Positions 9,920 to 18,818 are shown, numbered from the stretch's first letter. The stretch is DNA of 64,000 nucleotides from Draconibacterium sediminis (GCF_000949475.1 NZ_JRHC01000005.1:248001-312000), one strand, 5' to 3'. A program made the numbers and translations. Notes: generated by a model from the letters alone, not told the origin.

Positions 9920-10600
9920 ATGAAGACAATTATTTCGGTAGTAGTAGTATTTTTTGTGTTTTTTTTTAATACCGCCACAATGGCACAAAGTTATATGGCC
10001 GGCGTTGATGAGTTTATCGAGTATAATAACATAAATATGGCCAATGCTCAATCGGGCAATACTTATGAGGATATAGAGGGGTCGCCATTTTTATACGGAG
10101 ATTTTGTTGTGGGCCAGGTAAAGCTCAATAATGGAAAATATTACAAAGGTGAACTTCGCTACGACAATTATAAACAAAACCTTGAGTTTAAAAACGAAAA
10201 AGGAGAAGTGCTTGAAGTGCTTACGCCCGAAAAAATAACTTCGGTGGTTCTGGACGAAATTACCCTAAAGTATGTGCTAACTGATAGTCAGGGCCAGTTT
10301 TTTAGGCAACTGGTTGGCGGAGGTTATAGTTTGCTGGCATTGGATGAGGCAGAATACCAGGATCCAAAACCGGCGCGCCCTTATGTTGAGGCTACACCGG
10401 CAAAATTTATTGTAAAATCACCAGTATATTTTATTTTTAGCGCTGCAGATGGTCTGGTGGAACTAAAGAATAAAAAAAGTCTAACAACAGTTTATCCCGA
10501 GAAAGTGAAAGAGATTGGTAACTTTCTGAAGAGGGAAAAAATAAAGTTTACGAGTCAGGAGGATCTTGTAAAATTAGTGGAATATCTGAATACCCTGTAA
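9920..10600 (+). CDS. Secreted protein of unknown function
   Basis: A 226-residue protein whose family I do not recognise. The start at 9920 (MKTIISVVVVFFVFF) is preferred over an in-frame TTG 54 nt upstream, because it opens directly into a very hydrophobic signal peptide ending near TATMAQ. The mature part contains YGDFVVGQVKLNNGKYYKG and a mix of short beta-like segments and charged stretches, with no membrane segment or catalytic motif. It sits alone between two terminators (9823 and 10622), so it is a monocistronic unit. A periplasmic or surface location is inferred from the signal peptide and the absence of a lipobox. Confidence 0.75.
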   Translation: MKTIISVVVVFFVFFFNTATMAQSYMAGVDEFIEYNNINMANAQSGNTYEDIEGSPFLYGDFVVGQVKLNNGKYYKGELRYDNYKQNLEFKNEKGEVLEVLTPEKITSVVLDEITLKYVLTDSQGQFFRQLVGGGYSLLALDEAEYQDPKPARPYVEATPAKFIVKSPVYFIFSAADGLVELKNKKSLTTVYPEKVKEIGNFLKREKIKFTSQEDLVKLVEYLNTL

Positions 10601-10621
10601 GTTGAATAACCAACTTATACG

Positions 10622-10670
10622 ATATACAAAGAGGTGACCAAAATGTCACATCTTTGTATATGTTTTTCTT
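10622..10670 (+). terminator. Intrinsic terminator after the secreted protein gene
   Basis: Long stem ATATACAAAGA...GTGAC / GTCAC...TCTTTGTATAT with a short A-rich loop, followed by GTTTTTCTTTTTT. Confidence 0.85.
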
Positions 10671-10710
10671 TTTTGTACAAAATAACAGGGTCAAAGCAAA
10701 GGGCAATGCA

Positions 10711-10743
10711 AAAAAAAGGAGACGTGTACCTGGCACCGTCTCC
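10711..10743 (-). terminator. Intrinsic terminator of the DUF6261-like gene
   Basis: On the - strand, GGAGACG pairs with CGTCTCC around a 12-nt loop and is followed by TTTTTTT. It lies 28 nt past the stop of the gene at 10771. Confidence 0.8.
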
Positions 10744-10770
10744 CCAAAATAAATGCGCTTATAAAATTAA

Positions 10771-11492
10771 CTATTCGGTTTCTTCCGTATCGTCTTCGCT
10801 ACTTCGGCGTGTACGAACCACCTCATTGTTGGTACCAATAATTTCGACAACGGTACGGGCATACGAGCCATAAGTGGCATCGTTTAGCTGGGCCATTACA
10901 TTAAGATATGGCACCACTTTTTTATTAATCAGGTCGACTACCTGTACTTTTAATGCTGAAGCATTTTCACGTGTACCTTCTTCGGCTTGTGCTTCCTCAA
11001 AACTTAATCGGTTGCTCTCGAAATTGTTTTGCGCCTCCTGCAATGCGGCTATGTACACGTCGCATTGAGGAATGAGCCGTATGTTGGTCAGTGCTTCGCT
11101 GCCCGACAAATCGGAAAGCAGCGAGTTAAGTAACGAACTTTCGCGTGTGTAACTTTCGTCTTTTATTCCCAATCCGTAATGATCAAAAATGGCCAGGATG
11201 TACAGTGCTGCATTGCGAATCGGATCATCTGGATGATGCGAAAAACTCAGCACAAATAATAAACACCATCCAATTTTCTGTCGCGAATTTCGTCGAAAGC
11301 TTTTGCTTCGCTTTTGTCTTTCATCCGTTTAATGGCTGCCGAAAACAGACTCGATAATGGTTTTAACTCTCCGAAAATAAGTTCCATGTTCGGATCGGTG
11401 TTTAGGGTTGTGGCATCGTAACCCTTGATAACTTGTGTGGTAGTGCCGTCGACCTCGGTTACACGGCTTGTTACCATTAGTAAAGGAATCAT
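10771..11492 (-). pseudogene. DUF6261-like protein gene, interrupted by a -1 frameshift
   Basis: Two overlapping - strand frames (11492-11247, 81 residues, and 11253-10771, 160 residues) read as one continuous protein of about 235 residues if a single G is restored in TTTGTGCTGAG near 11253. The reading ...RDRKLDGVYYL then runs on as VLSFSHHPDDPIRNAALYIL. The joined sequence is helical throughout, with the features of Bacteroidota DUF6261 proteins as I recall them: an RDR-D-x-x-Y segment, a DP-IR-AA helix, and a closing R-x-x-V-x-x-IIGTNN tail. No function is established for that family. The break may be a real inactivating deletion or a sequencing error. Assignment to DUF6261 is from memory of family style, not a search. 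Confidence 0.55.
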
Positions 11493-11639
11493 AAAATGTA
11501 ATTTTTTTTTGTTAGTAGATTAACACATGCTCCTGGGTGATGATTGACATTTGAACAGGTCCTTGTGGTTTTATTGTTAACCAATTTACAACAGTTTAGC
11601 TATAAAAAGCAAATTGTTAACTGAATATATGTTCAACAA

Positions 11640-11975
11640 CATAGCTGTTAGTCCTGATGTACATGTGTTGGACAGACATTTCACAACTAATACTTCGGCA
11701 ATACATGTCGGCACGACAAAAGGTGAATGAACTGTCGGACAACGAATGTCGCTCAGACATTTGTTTGCGGAATGTTTGGACAATGAATGTCGGCCTGACA
11801 TGGATATAAAAAATGCTCAGGCATCTCGCGTCCGGCAGACATTCGGTGAAAACATAACCGGGCAACGCGTGTCGGGCAAACAAAGAATGAAAAAGTTTTC
11901 GGCAGCCACGTGTCCCGTAGACGAGCCTTTGCCGGATAGCGGCTATTATTTGTCTGCCCGACAAGCCTTTGCAAA
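11640..11975. repeat. Field of degenerate TGTCGG-CA-ACA motifs
   Basis: Within the 720-nt gap between 11493 and 12213, about 330 nt carry a dozen or more imperfect copies, on both strands, of a short motif. Examples are GTTGGACAGACATT, GTCGGACAACG, GTCGCTCAGACATT, GTCGGCCTGACATG, GTCCGGCAGACATT and GTCGGGCAAACA, plus the reverse form TGTCTGCCCGACAA near 11951. Spacing is irregular, about 15-30 nt. Open frames up to 144 codons cross this field on both strands, but they have no signal, domain or codon character and I treat them as chance. The flanks (11493-11640 and 11975-12213) are AT-rich with nothing recognised. Confidence 0.45.
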
Positions 11976-12213
11976 CTATTTTTTACAGCTTTTGCCCAAA
12001 GTTCTGTTCCCGGCTTTTTACAGCTTATGTTTATTTCAAAAGAATTTTATTAATTTTAAAAATCCGACGATGTTATTCTTTGAAATGGTTCTTGCACACA
12101 AAATACAGCCTTGTAAAATCAATAACCAATATGGATATAAACAATATATAATCAATATAAACCTTGCACATCCGTTATAAAACATGTTAAACCAAAATAC
12201 ATATCACGAAGCT

Positions 12214-12874
12214 ATGAAACAAAACATTCTAACCTTGATTCTTGCTTTATTGATTTTGGGAGGTTGTAAAACCAATAAGCCAATAACCCAAAAGCCCGTG
12301 GATTCATCAAAACCATCTGAATCTGAAATTGAGGCAGATTTGAAAAAACTAAACATCGAATACAATCATCTGGTTGTATCAAAGTATTTAGAAACTATAG
12401 AACAAACTGGCGAGATTCCGCGACTCGGATATTTAGACTGGAAACATGTTCAAACGTACTGGGATAGTATTCCTGATTTAAATAGGCTAAGAGATGATTT
12501 TGAGAATGCAAGTGTCGATTGGGAAAACTACAAAAGAGAACATGATGAAGATTATAAACAAGCATCAAATCTTTTTGAAAACAATAAAATATCACAAAAA
12601 GAATTTATGTTCCGTACTTCAAATACAGACAAGAACTTAACAAAAAAATATCCATCGGTATCGTACTGCAATCGCTTATCAATCAGGCAAACTTGGGATC
12701 AGCAGTCGAATTACCCTTAAATATATGATTGAAGATTATGATTCAAAAGGTAAGTTATTTCCAATTGACTGGATTCCCAAAAATCACTTAAACCGAATTA
12801 AAAAAGACAGTAATATTCAAAATATTTCAAACAGAATATTGACTAAACAAAGAATGTTAGAAGAAAATAAATAA
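12214..12874 (+). pseudogene. Lipoprotein gene interrupted by a +1 frameshift in an A7 tract
   Basis: The start at 12214 gives a lipoprotein signal (MKQNILTLILALLILGGC, lipobox Cys18); an upstream ATG at 12184 would place a polar tail before it. The open frame ends at 12720 with an unnatural tail. If the A7 run at 12642-12648 had six As, translation would move to the frame reading NIHRYRTAIAYQSGKLG and then TLKYMIEDYDSKGKLF, and run to a TAA at 12874. That yields a lipoprotein of about 219 residues with coherent composition. I do not recognise the family. The sequence is Lys/Asp/Glu-rich, with predicted helices around residues 40-130. The surrounding DNA is more AT-rich than the SusC genes, which fits acquired or decaying DNA. 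Confidence 0.6.
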
Positions 12875-13004
12875 ACACGTTTTATAAGAAGGTACATATT
12901 ATAGGGCGGAGTTGGTGCGGTCAGCACCTGTGGATTTTCGTTTCGCAGTTCCGTGTAAGCCCGACAACATGTCACAAACGATAAAACAAAAAACTAAAAC
13001 ACCA

Positions 13005-13211
13005 ATGAACAAAAAAATTAAAGAACTAAACAGCGACATTGAAGCGTTACGTATAAGGGAAATTCTTGAAAGTAATAATATTCCTCACATCATCAGAAGT
13101 TTTCACGACTCGTCGTACGACGGAATATTCCAAAACCAATTAGGGTGGGGAGTACTTGAAGCAGATGAAAAGGATGTGGCAGAAATATTGGAATTGCTGA
13201 AAGATCTTTAA
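13005..13211 (+). CDS. DUF2007-like small protein
   Basis: A 68-residue protein starting MNKKIKELNSDIEALRIREIL. The pattern (helix leading into ILESNNIPHII, a variable loop, then LGWGVLEADEKDVAEILELLKDL) matches the small ferredoxin-like fold of DUF2007 proteins (putative signal-transducing, function unproven). An in-frame upstream start at 12912 would add 31 residues of low-quality Arg/Pro/Lys-rich sequence, and I reject it. The gene stands alone in the island between the frameshifted lipoprotein gene and the gene stump at 13228. Confidence 0.5.
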   Translation: MNKKIKELNSDIEALRIREILESNNIPHIIRSFHDSSYDGIFQNQLGWGVLEADEKDVAEILELLKDL

Positions 13212-13227
13212 TTCTGTGTAAGAATTA

Positions 13228-13320
13228 AATCTTCCGTTTCTACTTCTTAGCCGCCGGAAACAACACGTTGTTCAGTATTAAACGGTAACCCGGGGAGTTT
13301 GGGTGCTGACTCAGACCAGC
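13228..13320 (-). pseudogene. 3' stump of a second 'asparagine synthetase B'-like gene
   Basis: Read on the - strand, this segment encodes LSQHPNSPGYRLILNNVLF, then PAAKK and a stop. It matches the C-terminus of the intact gene at 19049-20314 (LSLHPNSPGYRLILNNVLF, then PAAKKKKRKT). About 25 of 30 residues agree, while the DNA differs at many third codon positions (roughly 70-75% identity by eye). Most differences are synonymous, so this was a distinct functional paralogue before the rest was lost, not a fresh duplication. Homology stops at about 13320, just before the AT-rich region leading to the susC3 leader. Confidence 0.75.
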
Positions 13321-13612
13321 TAGCTGTAATCGTTAGAGTTGAGATCATCCTTGTAAACAATTATTTAGAAAACCGATTACGAGGTGTAAAAAGACTTAAA
13401 ATCTACTTTTTATTTTAGCGGATGCGTGTAAAACATAATATGTAAAATATAGATCATAAGTCAATTAGTAAATTATGTAAAAATATGATATTTAGGATGA
13501 TATGGTATTGTGATATTTATAAATAAAGTTGAGTTATGCAAGGGCGATATATCAAATCGTTAAAAAAATCGCAAAAAGGTTTACAAATATTTTAAAAACA
13601 CAAAAGAAATAT

Positions 13613-14231
13613 TAATATTTGTAATACTGAAAGTAAAAAATACTTTTATGTAAGATGTAATTGTCAAGTGAAGAGGATTTGGGGGAATCCGTTGATTAAT
13701 TACAAAATTAAATGCTGTTTAAATATTACTTAAAAGACTGTTTCTATGAACCAAAAATTTTACAACTTAACCTTTAGTGGTTACTAATCTTTCATTTTTT
13801 TTATATAGAAAATACGGATTACGATCTGAGACTCTAAACAGATCTGCGTTTAGATGTTGTAATTAACCGAAGTAGCTCTTAATTTGAGGACTATGTGAGG
13901 ATGGGTTTGTTCTATTTTGGATAATTGTTAGATAAATTAACAATTAATACAATTTCCAGATCTACCAGATTTTAGAATAATTGTTACAAAGCATTATTGC
14001 AGTTAACAAAATATTACTTCTGTGTTAGGCAGAGTATGTATTTGATCAAGAATATTAAATACATGATCCTTAGTTGTTAAGGATTGGTGTAAGCGTATTG
14101 TCTGGCGCAATTAAATGATGTTAATAGAATATATGTTATTGATATATGGAGATTTATCATGCTGTTTAAAAAGAGTGAATGCATTAATCAATTATTTATA
14201 GTGCTCTAATTAAAAACTAAAAATTATTTCT
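13613..14231 (+). promoter_or_regulatory. Long conserved 5' leader of susC3
   Basis: This is the counterpart of the susC2 leader. In order it has TTAATATTTGTAA (13613), the identical hairpin GGATTTGGGGGAATCC (13676-13691), the block TTAAATGCTGTTTAA to TTTCTATGAA (about 13709-13750) opening a 13-codon ORF (13746-13787), the hairpin TAATTGTTA / TAACAATTA (13922-13946), and the TTTATAG-GCTCTAATTAA block before the ATG at 14232. It lacks the CCGGGAGG element. Spacing between blocks differs by only a few tens of nt from the susC2 leader, while intervening sequence is not conserved. The preceding stretch 13321-13612 is AT-rich and I see nothing in it. Confidence 0.6.
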
Positions 14232-17200
14232 ATGAAAAAAATCATGCTAATGGTTGTAATTGTATTTTTCGCAGGGGTGCAATTGCTTCAAGCGCAGGTC
14301 AAGGAGCTCTCAGGAGTTATTGTAAGTTCTGAAGATGGTTTATCAGTACCGGGCGCCTCAGTTTCGTTAAAAGGAACAACCCTGGGAACGGTTACCGATC
14401 TGGATGGTAATTTTACCCTTATGGTTCCGAATGATGCAACAACCTTAATTGTTTCTTTTGTTGGTATGAAAACCATTGAAGTACCAATTGGAAATCAAAC
14501 TACATTTCAACTGACGCTCGATCCGGATGTTTTTGGTTTGGATGAAGTTGTTGTTTCTGGTGTTGCTGGTAAAACCGAAAAGAAAAAACTTTCTGTTTCT
14601 GTAGCTTCAGTAAATGCAGAAGCTCTGGAAAAAGTGCCAGCCGGTTCAGCTGCGAGTGCTTTACAAGGAAAAGTTGCCGGTGTTTCGGTAACAAGTTTAG
14701 GACGCCCGGGAGCGGGAGCCACCATTTTGTTACGTGGCGCAGCAAATTTCTACGGGTCACAACAACCTCTGGTAATGATGGATGGTGTGTATGTTGCCGG
14801 TGGTTTAGCCGACATTAATGTCGACGATATTGCAAGTTTTGAGATTGTAAAAGGTGCGTCTGCTTCTTCATTATACGGATCACGTGCAGGTAATGGTGTG
14901 ATTGTTATCACTTCTAAGCGTGGTGCTGTTGGTGCTCCGGTAGTAACTGTTCGTTCAGAAGTTGGATTTTCGCAGGTTAACAATTTTATTGACGTGAATA
15001 TGTCTCACCCATTTAAACTGGCATCTGACTGGGAATCAGCGCAAGGCCAATATACAAAATACGAGGGTGTGACTTATCCAGCAGGTTTTCCAAGTATATA
15101 CGCAGCCGGTGGCGAGTGGGCACTTGAAGGCGGTAGAATTGAAGAAGAAGATGGTTATTCAGATAACCCATTTGGTGTGTATTACGATTTTCAGGATCTT
15201 TTTTTCAAAAAAGGTATAAACCTTACCGAGTATGCTTCGGTTGCCGGTGGTACTGATAAATTCAAAACATTCTTCTCTGCTGAGTACAATAAGGTAGATG
15301 GTGTGCAGAAAGAAATTGAAGGTTATTTCCGTAATAGCTATCGTTTTAATGTGGATTATTACATTAACGATTGGTTGAAATTCAATGCAAGTAACCAATT
15401 CATTAGTCTTACCGATAACAGCACGTTTGGTGATTTCAGAACCATCACAAGGATTTCTCCTGATGCCAACGTTATGTATCCCAACCCGGATGGATCTCCA
15501 TACTATTTCCAGCCCGACCCTTGGGAAAACGAAATCTCGAACCCGTTGTACAACGCTGCTGCTATTGATGCAAAAACGAAACAACAACGTTTCCTGGGAG
15601 GTTATAAACTGAATGTGAAATTTACAGACTTCTTAAATTTAGATGCTGAATACTCATTTGAAAACAATAACAGTCGTTACACCAGTAACTACAAATACGA
15701 AACTTATGAGCGTTCTGGTGATGAAATTGGTTTTGGTTACAGCAAGGGAAGTTTGACAAAAAACAGTTCTCTAAATCTCGTGCAAAAAGCACAGGCTACC
15801 TTAAACTTTGCCAAACAATTCGGAGAATTGGATGTGCAAGCTAAATTAAGCGGATTGGCTGAAGACAGAAGTTACGAATACTTTAGTGCGAGCGGTAGTG
15901 ATTACTTATACAAAGACATTGCATCTTTGGATAATTTTGACAAGGCAAGCATTTCGGCAAATTCAAACAGAACTGCAGAACGTGCACAAAACCTTTTTGC
16001 TATTGCCGGTTTTGTTTATAAGGATCGTTACATTTTCGACGGTTTGTATCGTAAAGACGGTTCATCTTTGTTCGGTGAAAACGAACGCTGGAACGACTAT
16101 TACAGGATTTCAGGAGCATATCGGATAACTGAAGATATAGCGATCCCTGGTTTCCAGGAATTGAAAATTAGTGCTGCTCATGGTACTGCAGGTCAGCGCC
16201 CCGGATTTACATGGCAATATGAAATGACCAACTTAAGTGGTGGTGTATTGTCTACTAACCGTATTAAAGGTAATCCTGATCTGAAACCATCCAAAACTGC
16301 AGAGACAGAGATTGCTTTAAGTGCTCAGTTCCTCGACAGATTTAGTTTAGATGCAGCATACTCAATACAGGAGTCTACTGATCAGTTTATGTTAGTGAAT
16401 TTATTTGCTCCTGCTAATGCCGGTAAAAACCGTCAGTGGCAAAACGTAGGTAATCTGGAAACCAATACCTTCGAATTCTCATTAAACGGACAAATCATAA
16501 AATCGGGTGACTGGAACTGGGATGTAACCGTTAACTTTACTAAAACCGAATCGGAAATTACCAAGTTAAATGTTGCAGAACAAACTGTAGGCCCATCTAA
16601 CGGTGAAATGTTTAAATTAAAAGAAGGAACAGAATTTGGAACCATGTACGGATACAAATTTGTTCGCGATTTGGCAACAATGGAAAAACAATTGCCTGAT
16701 GGAGCCAGCATTGGTGATTACAGTATTAACAGCGATGGTGTTGTTGTTGAAACAGCTGCTATTGGTACTGTAGATGAAAAAGCATTCCTTGAAGTAGATG
16801 AGGAAGGTGTAAACAAAACACAGGAGATTGGTAACCAGAATGCAGATTGGTTTATGGGCGTTGTTTCCAATCTTTCATGGAAGAACTTTGATTTCTACAC
16901 GCTATGGGATTATCGTCATGGTGGTGACATTTACAACCGGAATACACAGTGGAACGTAATTGCCGGACGTAGTGCAATTGTTGACCAGGCAGGAAAAGCA
17001 GAAAGCGATAAGAAAACAACTTTGTATTATCAATCGCTTTATGCAGTGAATCAGGATGTTGATTTTTGGGTAGAAGATGGTAGTTATTTAAAACTTAGAG
17101 AGATTTCTCTTTCGTATACCTTACGTAAAAGACAATTAGAAAATTTTGCGAGTGGATTCTTCAGAGAGCTGAAATTTAGTGCGATAGGAAGAAACATTCT

Positions 17201-17336
17201 TACTTTTACTGATTACTCCGGATGGGATCCTGAAGTAGCAGCGTACGATGGAGATACACAACAATACTTTAATGTGGATTCAGGAGTTTATCCGAATCAA
17301 TCTTCATACTCATTCTCAGTACAATTTAAGTTTTAA
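14232..17336 (+). CDS. SusC/RagA-family TonB-dependent outer-membrane transporter (SusC3)
   Basis: A complete 1034-residue transporter. It has a signal peptide (MKKIMLMVVIVFFAGVQLLQAQ), a carboxypeptidase-like domain at about 24-105 (LSGVIVSSEDGLSVPGASV), a TonB-box-like segment LDEVVVSG, a plug ending in the signature ASFEIVKGASASSLYGSRAG, and a barrel ending in SVQFKF. It is clearly more distant from SusC1 and SusC2 than those are from each other, yet it shares its leader with SusC2. It has no STN domain. The start is fixed by the signal peptide. Its susD follows after 18 nt. Substrate unknown. Confidence 0.96.
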   Translation: MKKIMLMVVIVFFAGVQLLQAQVKELSGVIVSSEDGLSVPGASVSLKGTTLGTVTDLDGNFTLMVPNDATTLIVSFVGMKTIEVPIGNQTTFQLTLDPDVFGLDEVVVSGVAGKTEKKKLSVSVASVNAEALEKVPAGSAASALQGKVAGVSVTSLGRPGAGATILLRGAANFYGSQQPLVMMDGVYVAGGLADINVDDIASFEIVKGASASSLYGSRAGNGVIVITSKRGAVGAPVVTVRSEVGFSQVNNFIDVNMSHPFKLASDWESAQGQYTKYEGVTYPAGFPSIYAAGGEWALEGGRIEEEDGYSDNPFGVYYDFQDLFFKKGINLTEYASVAGGTDKFKTFFSAEYNKVDGVQKEIEGYFRNSYRFNVDYYINDWLKFNASNQFISLTDNSTFGDFRTITRISPDANVMYPNPDGSPYYFQPDPWENEISNPLYNAAAIDAKTKQQRFLGGYKLNVKFTDFLNLDAEYSFENNNSRYTSNYKYETYERSGDEIGFGYSKGSLTKNSSLNLVQKAQATLNFAKQFGELDVQAKLSGLAEDRSYEYFSASGSDYLYKDIASLDNFDKASISANSNRTAERAQNLFAIAGFVYKDRYIFDGLYRKDGSSLFGENERWNDYYRISGAYRITEDIAIPGFQELKISAAHGTAGQRPGFTWQYEMTNLSGGVLSTNRIKGNPDLKPSKTAETEIALSAQFLDRFSLDAAYSIQESTDQFMLVNLFAPANAGKNRQWQNVGNLETNTFEFSLNGQIIKSGDWNWDVTVNFTKTESEITKLNVAEQTVGPSNGEMFKLKEGTEFGTMYGYKFVRDLATMEKQLPDGASIGDYSINSDGVVVETAAIGTVDEKAFLEVDEEGVNKTQEIGNQNADWFMGVVSNLSWKNFDFYTLWDYRHGGDIYNRNTQWNVIAGRSAIVDQAGKAESDKKTTLYYQSLYAVNQDVDFWVEDGSYLKLREISLSYTLRKRQLENFASGFFRELKFSAIGRNILTFTDYSGWDPEVAAYDGDTQQYFNVDSGVYPNQSSYSFSVQFKF

Positions 17337-17354
17337 TATTAAAAGAGTATAGAA

Positions 17355-18818
17355 ATGAAAGATTTTAAAAAAATAGTATTATTCGCGGTGGTATTGCTTT
17401 TTGCGGTATCGTGTGAAGATTTTTCTCTGGATCTTGAAGTACAGAACTACGAGCATCCAAACGACAATATTTTGACATCTGATCCAGTGGCATTAACCGC
17501 TGCTGCAGGGGGTATTTTGAACAACTGGTATATGACAGTTCACGACTATGGTGGCCCGGCTATGATGATGCAAACCATGGCTGATGTTTCTACGTGTTCT
17601 TGGGGAAACGTAGGTATGAATGATATGTCGGGCGAACCAAGAGCGGCCTGGAATAATTCACCGTCTTATGGTAACGGCTATGCCACCAATGATTATTTTA
17701 ATTCATTATATGCTGTTTTATCCGATGCCAATACCCTGGTGGCAGCAGCTGAAAAAGGTACTGAATTTGAGAATCCCGATTTGGTAAAAATGATCGGTAA
17801 AACTGGTCAGGCTTTTGCAATAGGTTATTTAGCATTGGTTTTCGACCGTGTATGGTTATCGGATGAAAATGGAGCTATTAACGAAGATGGTTCTTCGAGC
17901 GATTATAAAGAAGCAATGACTTTTGCTCTTGAAAAGTTAGACGATGCCATTGCTATTGCGAAATCGAGCGGTGTTGATGTGCCTGAAACCTGGTTGCCAG
18001 GAGGAAATAATGGCAATGCCGTATTTACACAATTCCTGAATAGTATGGGGGCCCGTATGTTGGTAGGAAACGTACGTAATAAAGCTCAAAAAGGAAGCAT
18101 CAACTGGGACAAAGTATTGTCTTACACCAACAACGGTTTAACTGACGACTTTACCATTTTTATGGACGATGATGTTTGGTATGATCTTGCACCGAAAACC
18201 TATTTGGTATATCCCGGTTGGGGACGTGTTGATATGCGTGTTGTCAATATGATGGATCCGAATACTCCGGCATACTGGCCTGATGGTGAAGTTACTTTGC
18301 CTGAGTCAACTTCAGATGATGCCCGTTTGCTATCTGATTACCAGTATTTGTCTAGTCAAAACTTTAATCCAACAAGGGGAACCTATCACTATAGTACTTA
18401 CCGTTATTCTCGCTATGATTATTACATAAGCGATTGGGTAACAGATGTAACAGAATATTCAGCATCGGAAAACGATATGTACAAAGCTGAAGCCTTATTA
18501 CAAAAAGGAAGTTTGACTGAGGCAGCTCAAGTGATTAATGATGGTACACGTACAGTAAGAGGCCAGTTACCTCCGGTTGACGCCAATGCTGATGATATTG
18601 CAAATGCAATTCACTACGAAAGATTGGTAGAATTTGCTTATACAGGTATGTCACTTTCATTCTTTGAAATGAGGAAAGAAGACTTGTTGCAAAAAGGAAC
18701 TCCTTTACATTTTCCTGTTCCGGGGAAAGCATTAGAAGCTATTCCTGAAGAGAACTATACATATGGAGGAAGTCAAGGGGTAGCCGGAGAAGATTACTCT
18801 AACGGTGGTTGGAGATAA
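17355..18818 (+). CDS. SusD/RagB-family lipoprotein, partner of SusC3
   Basis: A 487-residue surface lipoprotein with lipobox ending at Cys20 (LFAVSC). Unlike SusD1 and SusD2 it lacks the NTDPN motif and reads EDFSLDLEVQNYEHPNDN, so it belongs to a different SusD branch, consistent with the divergence of its SusC. The central helices (SLYAVLSDANTLVAAAEKG, GKTGQAFAIGYLALVFDRVW) match the TPR region. The C-terminus (LVEFAYTGMSLSFFEMRKEDL, then HFPVPGKALEAIP) is typical of the family. It is cotranscribed with SusC3. The CCGGGAGG element about 95 nt downstream probably terminates the operon. Confidence 0.93.
   Translation: MKDFKKIVLFAVVLLFAVSCEDFSLDLEVQNYEHPNDNILTSDPVALTAAAGGILNNWYMTVHDYGGPAMMMQTMADVSTCSWGNVGMNDMSGEPRAAWNNSPSYGNGYATNDYFNSLYAVLSDANTLVAAAEKGTEFENPDLVKMIGKTGQAFAIGYLALVFDRVWLSDENGAINEDGSSSDYKEAMTFALEKLDDAIAIAKSSGVDVPETWLPGGNNGNAVFTQFLNSMGARMLVGNVRNKAQKGSINWDKVLSYTNNGLTDDFTIFMDDDVWYDLAPKTYLVYPGWGRVDMRVVNMMDPNTPAYWPDGEVTLPESTSDDARLLSDYQYLSSQNFNPTRGTYHYSTYRYSRYDYYISDWVTDVTEYSASENDMYKAEALLQKGSLTEAAQVINDGTRTVRGQLPPVDANADDIANAIHYERLVEFAYTGMSLSFFEMRKEDLLQKGTPLHFPVPGKALEAIPEENYTYGGSQGVAGEDYSNGGWR

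Noticed and set aside
11247-11253. Programmed -1 frameshifting in the DUF6261-like gene
   Set aside because: No slippery heptamer of the X-XXY-YYZ type and no downstream pseudoknot were evident at TATTATTTGTGCTGA; a missing G explains the break more simply.
11586-12180. Several open frames of 60-144 codons on both strands in the motif field
   Set aside because: They overlap one another on both strands, lack signals, domains or natural composition, and arise because the repeated GTCGG-CAGACA words lack stop codons. Treated as chance.
12895-12990. Integron attC site
   Set aside because: The half-sites occur in the order GTTGG...GACAAC, opposite to the canonical RYYYAAC...GTTRRRY, and no integron integrase is visible.
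12912-13004. Upstream start of the DUF2007-like gene
   Set aside because: The added 31 residues derive from the hairpin-bearing intergenic stretch and have unnatural composition; the ATG at 13005 begins the recognisable domain.
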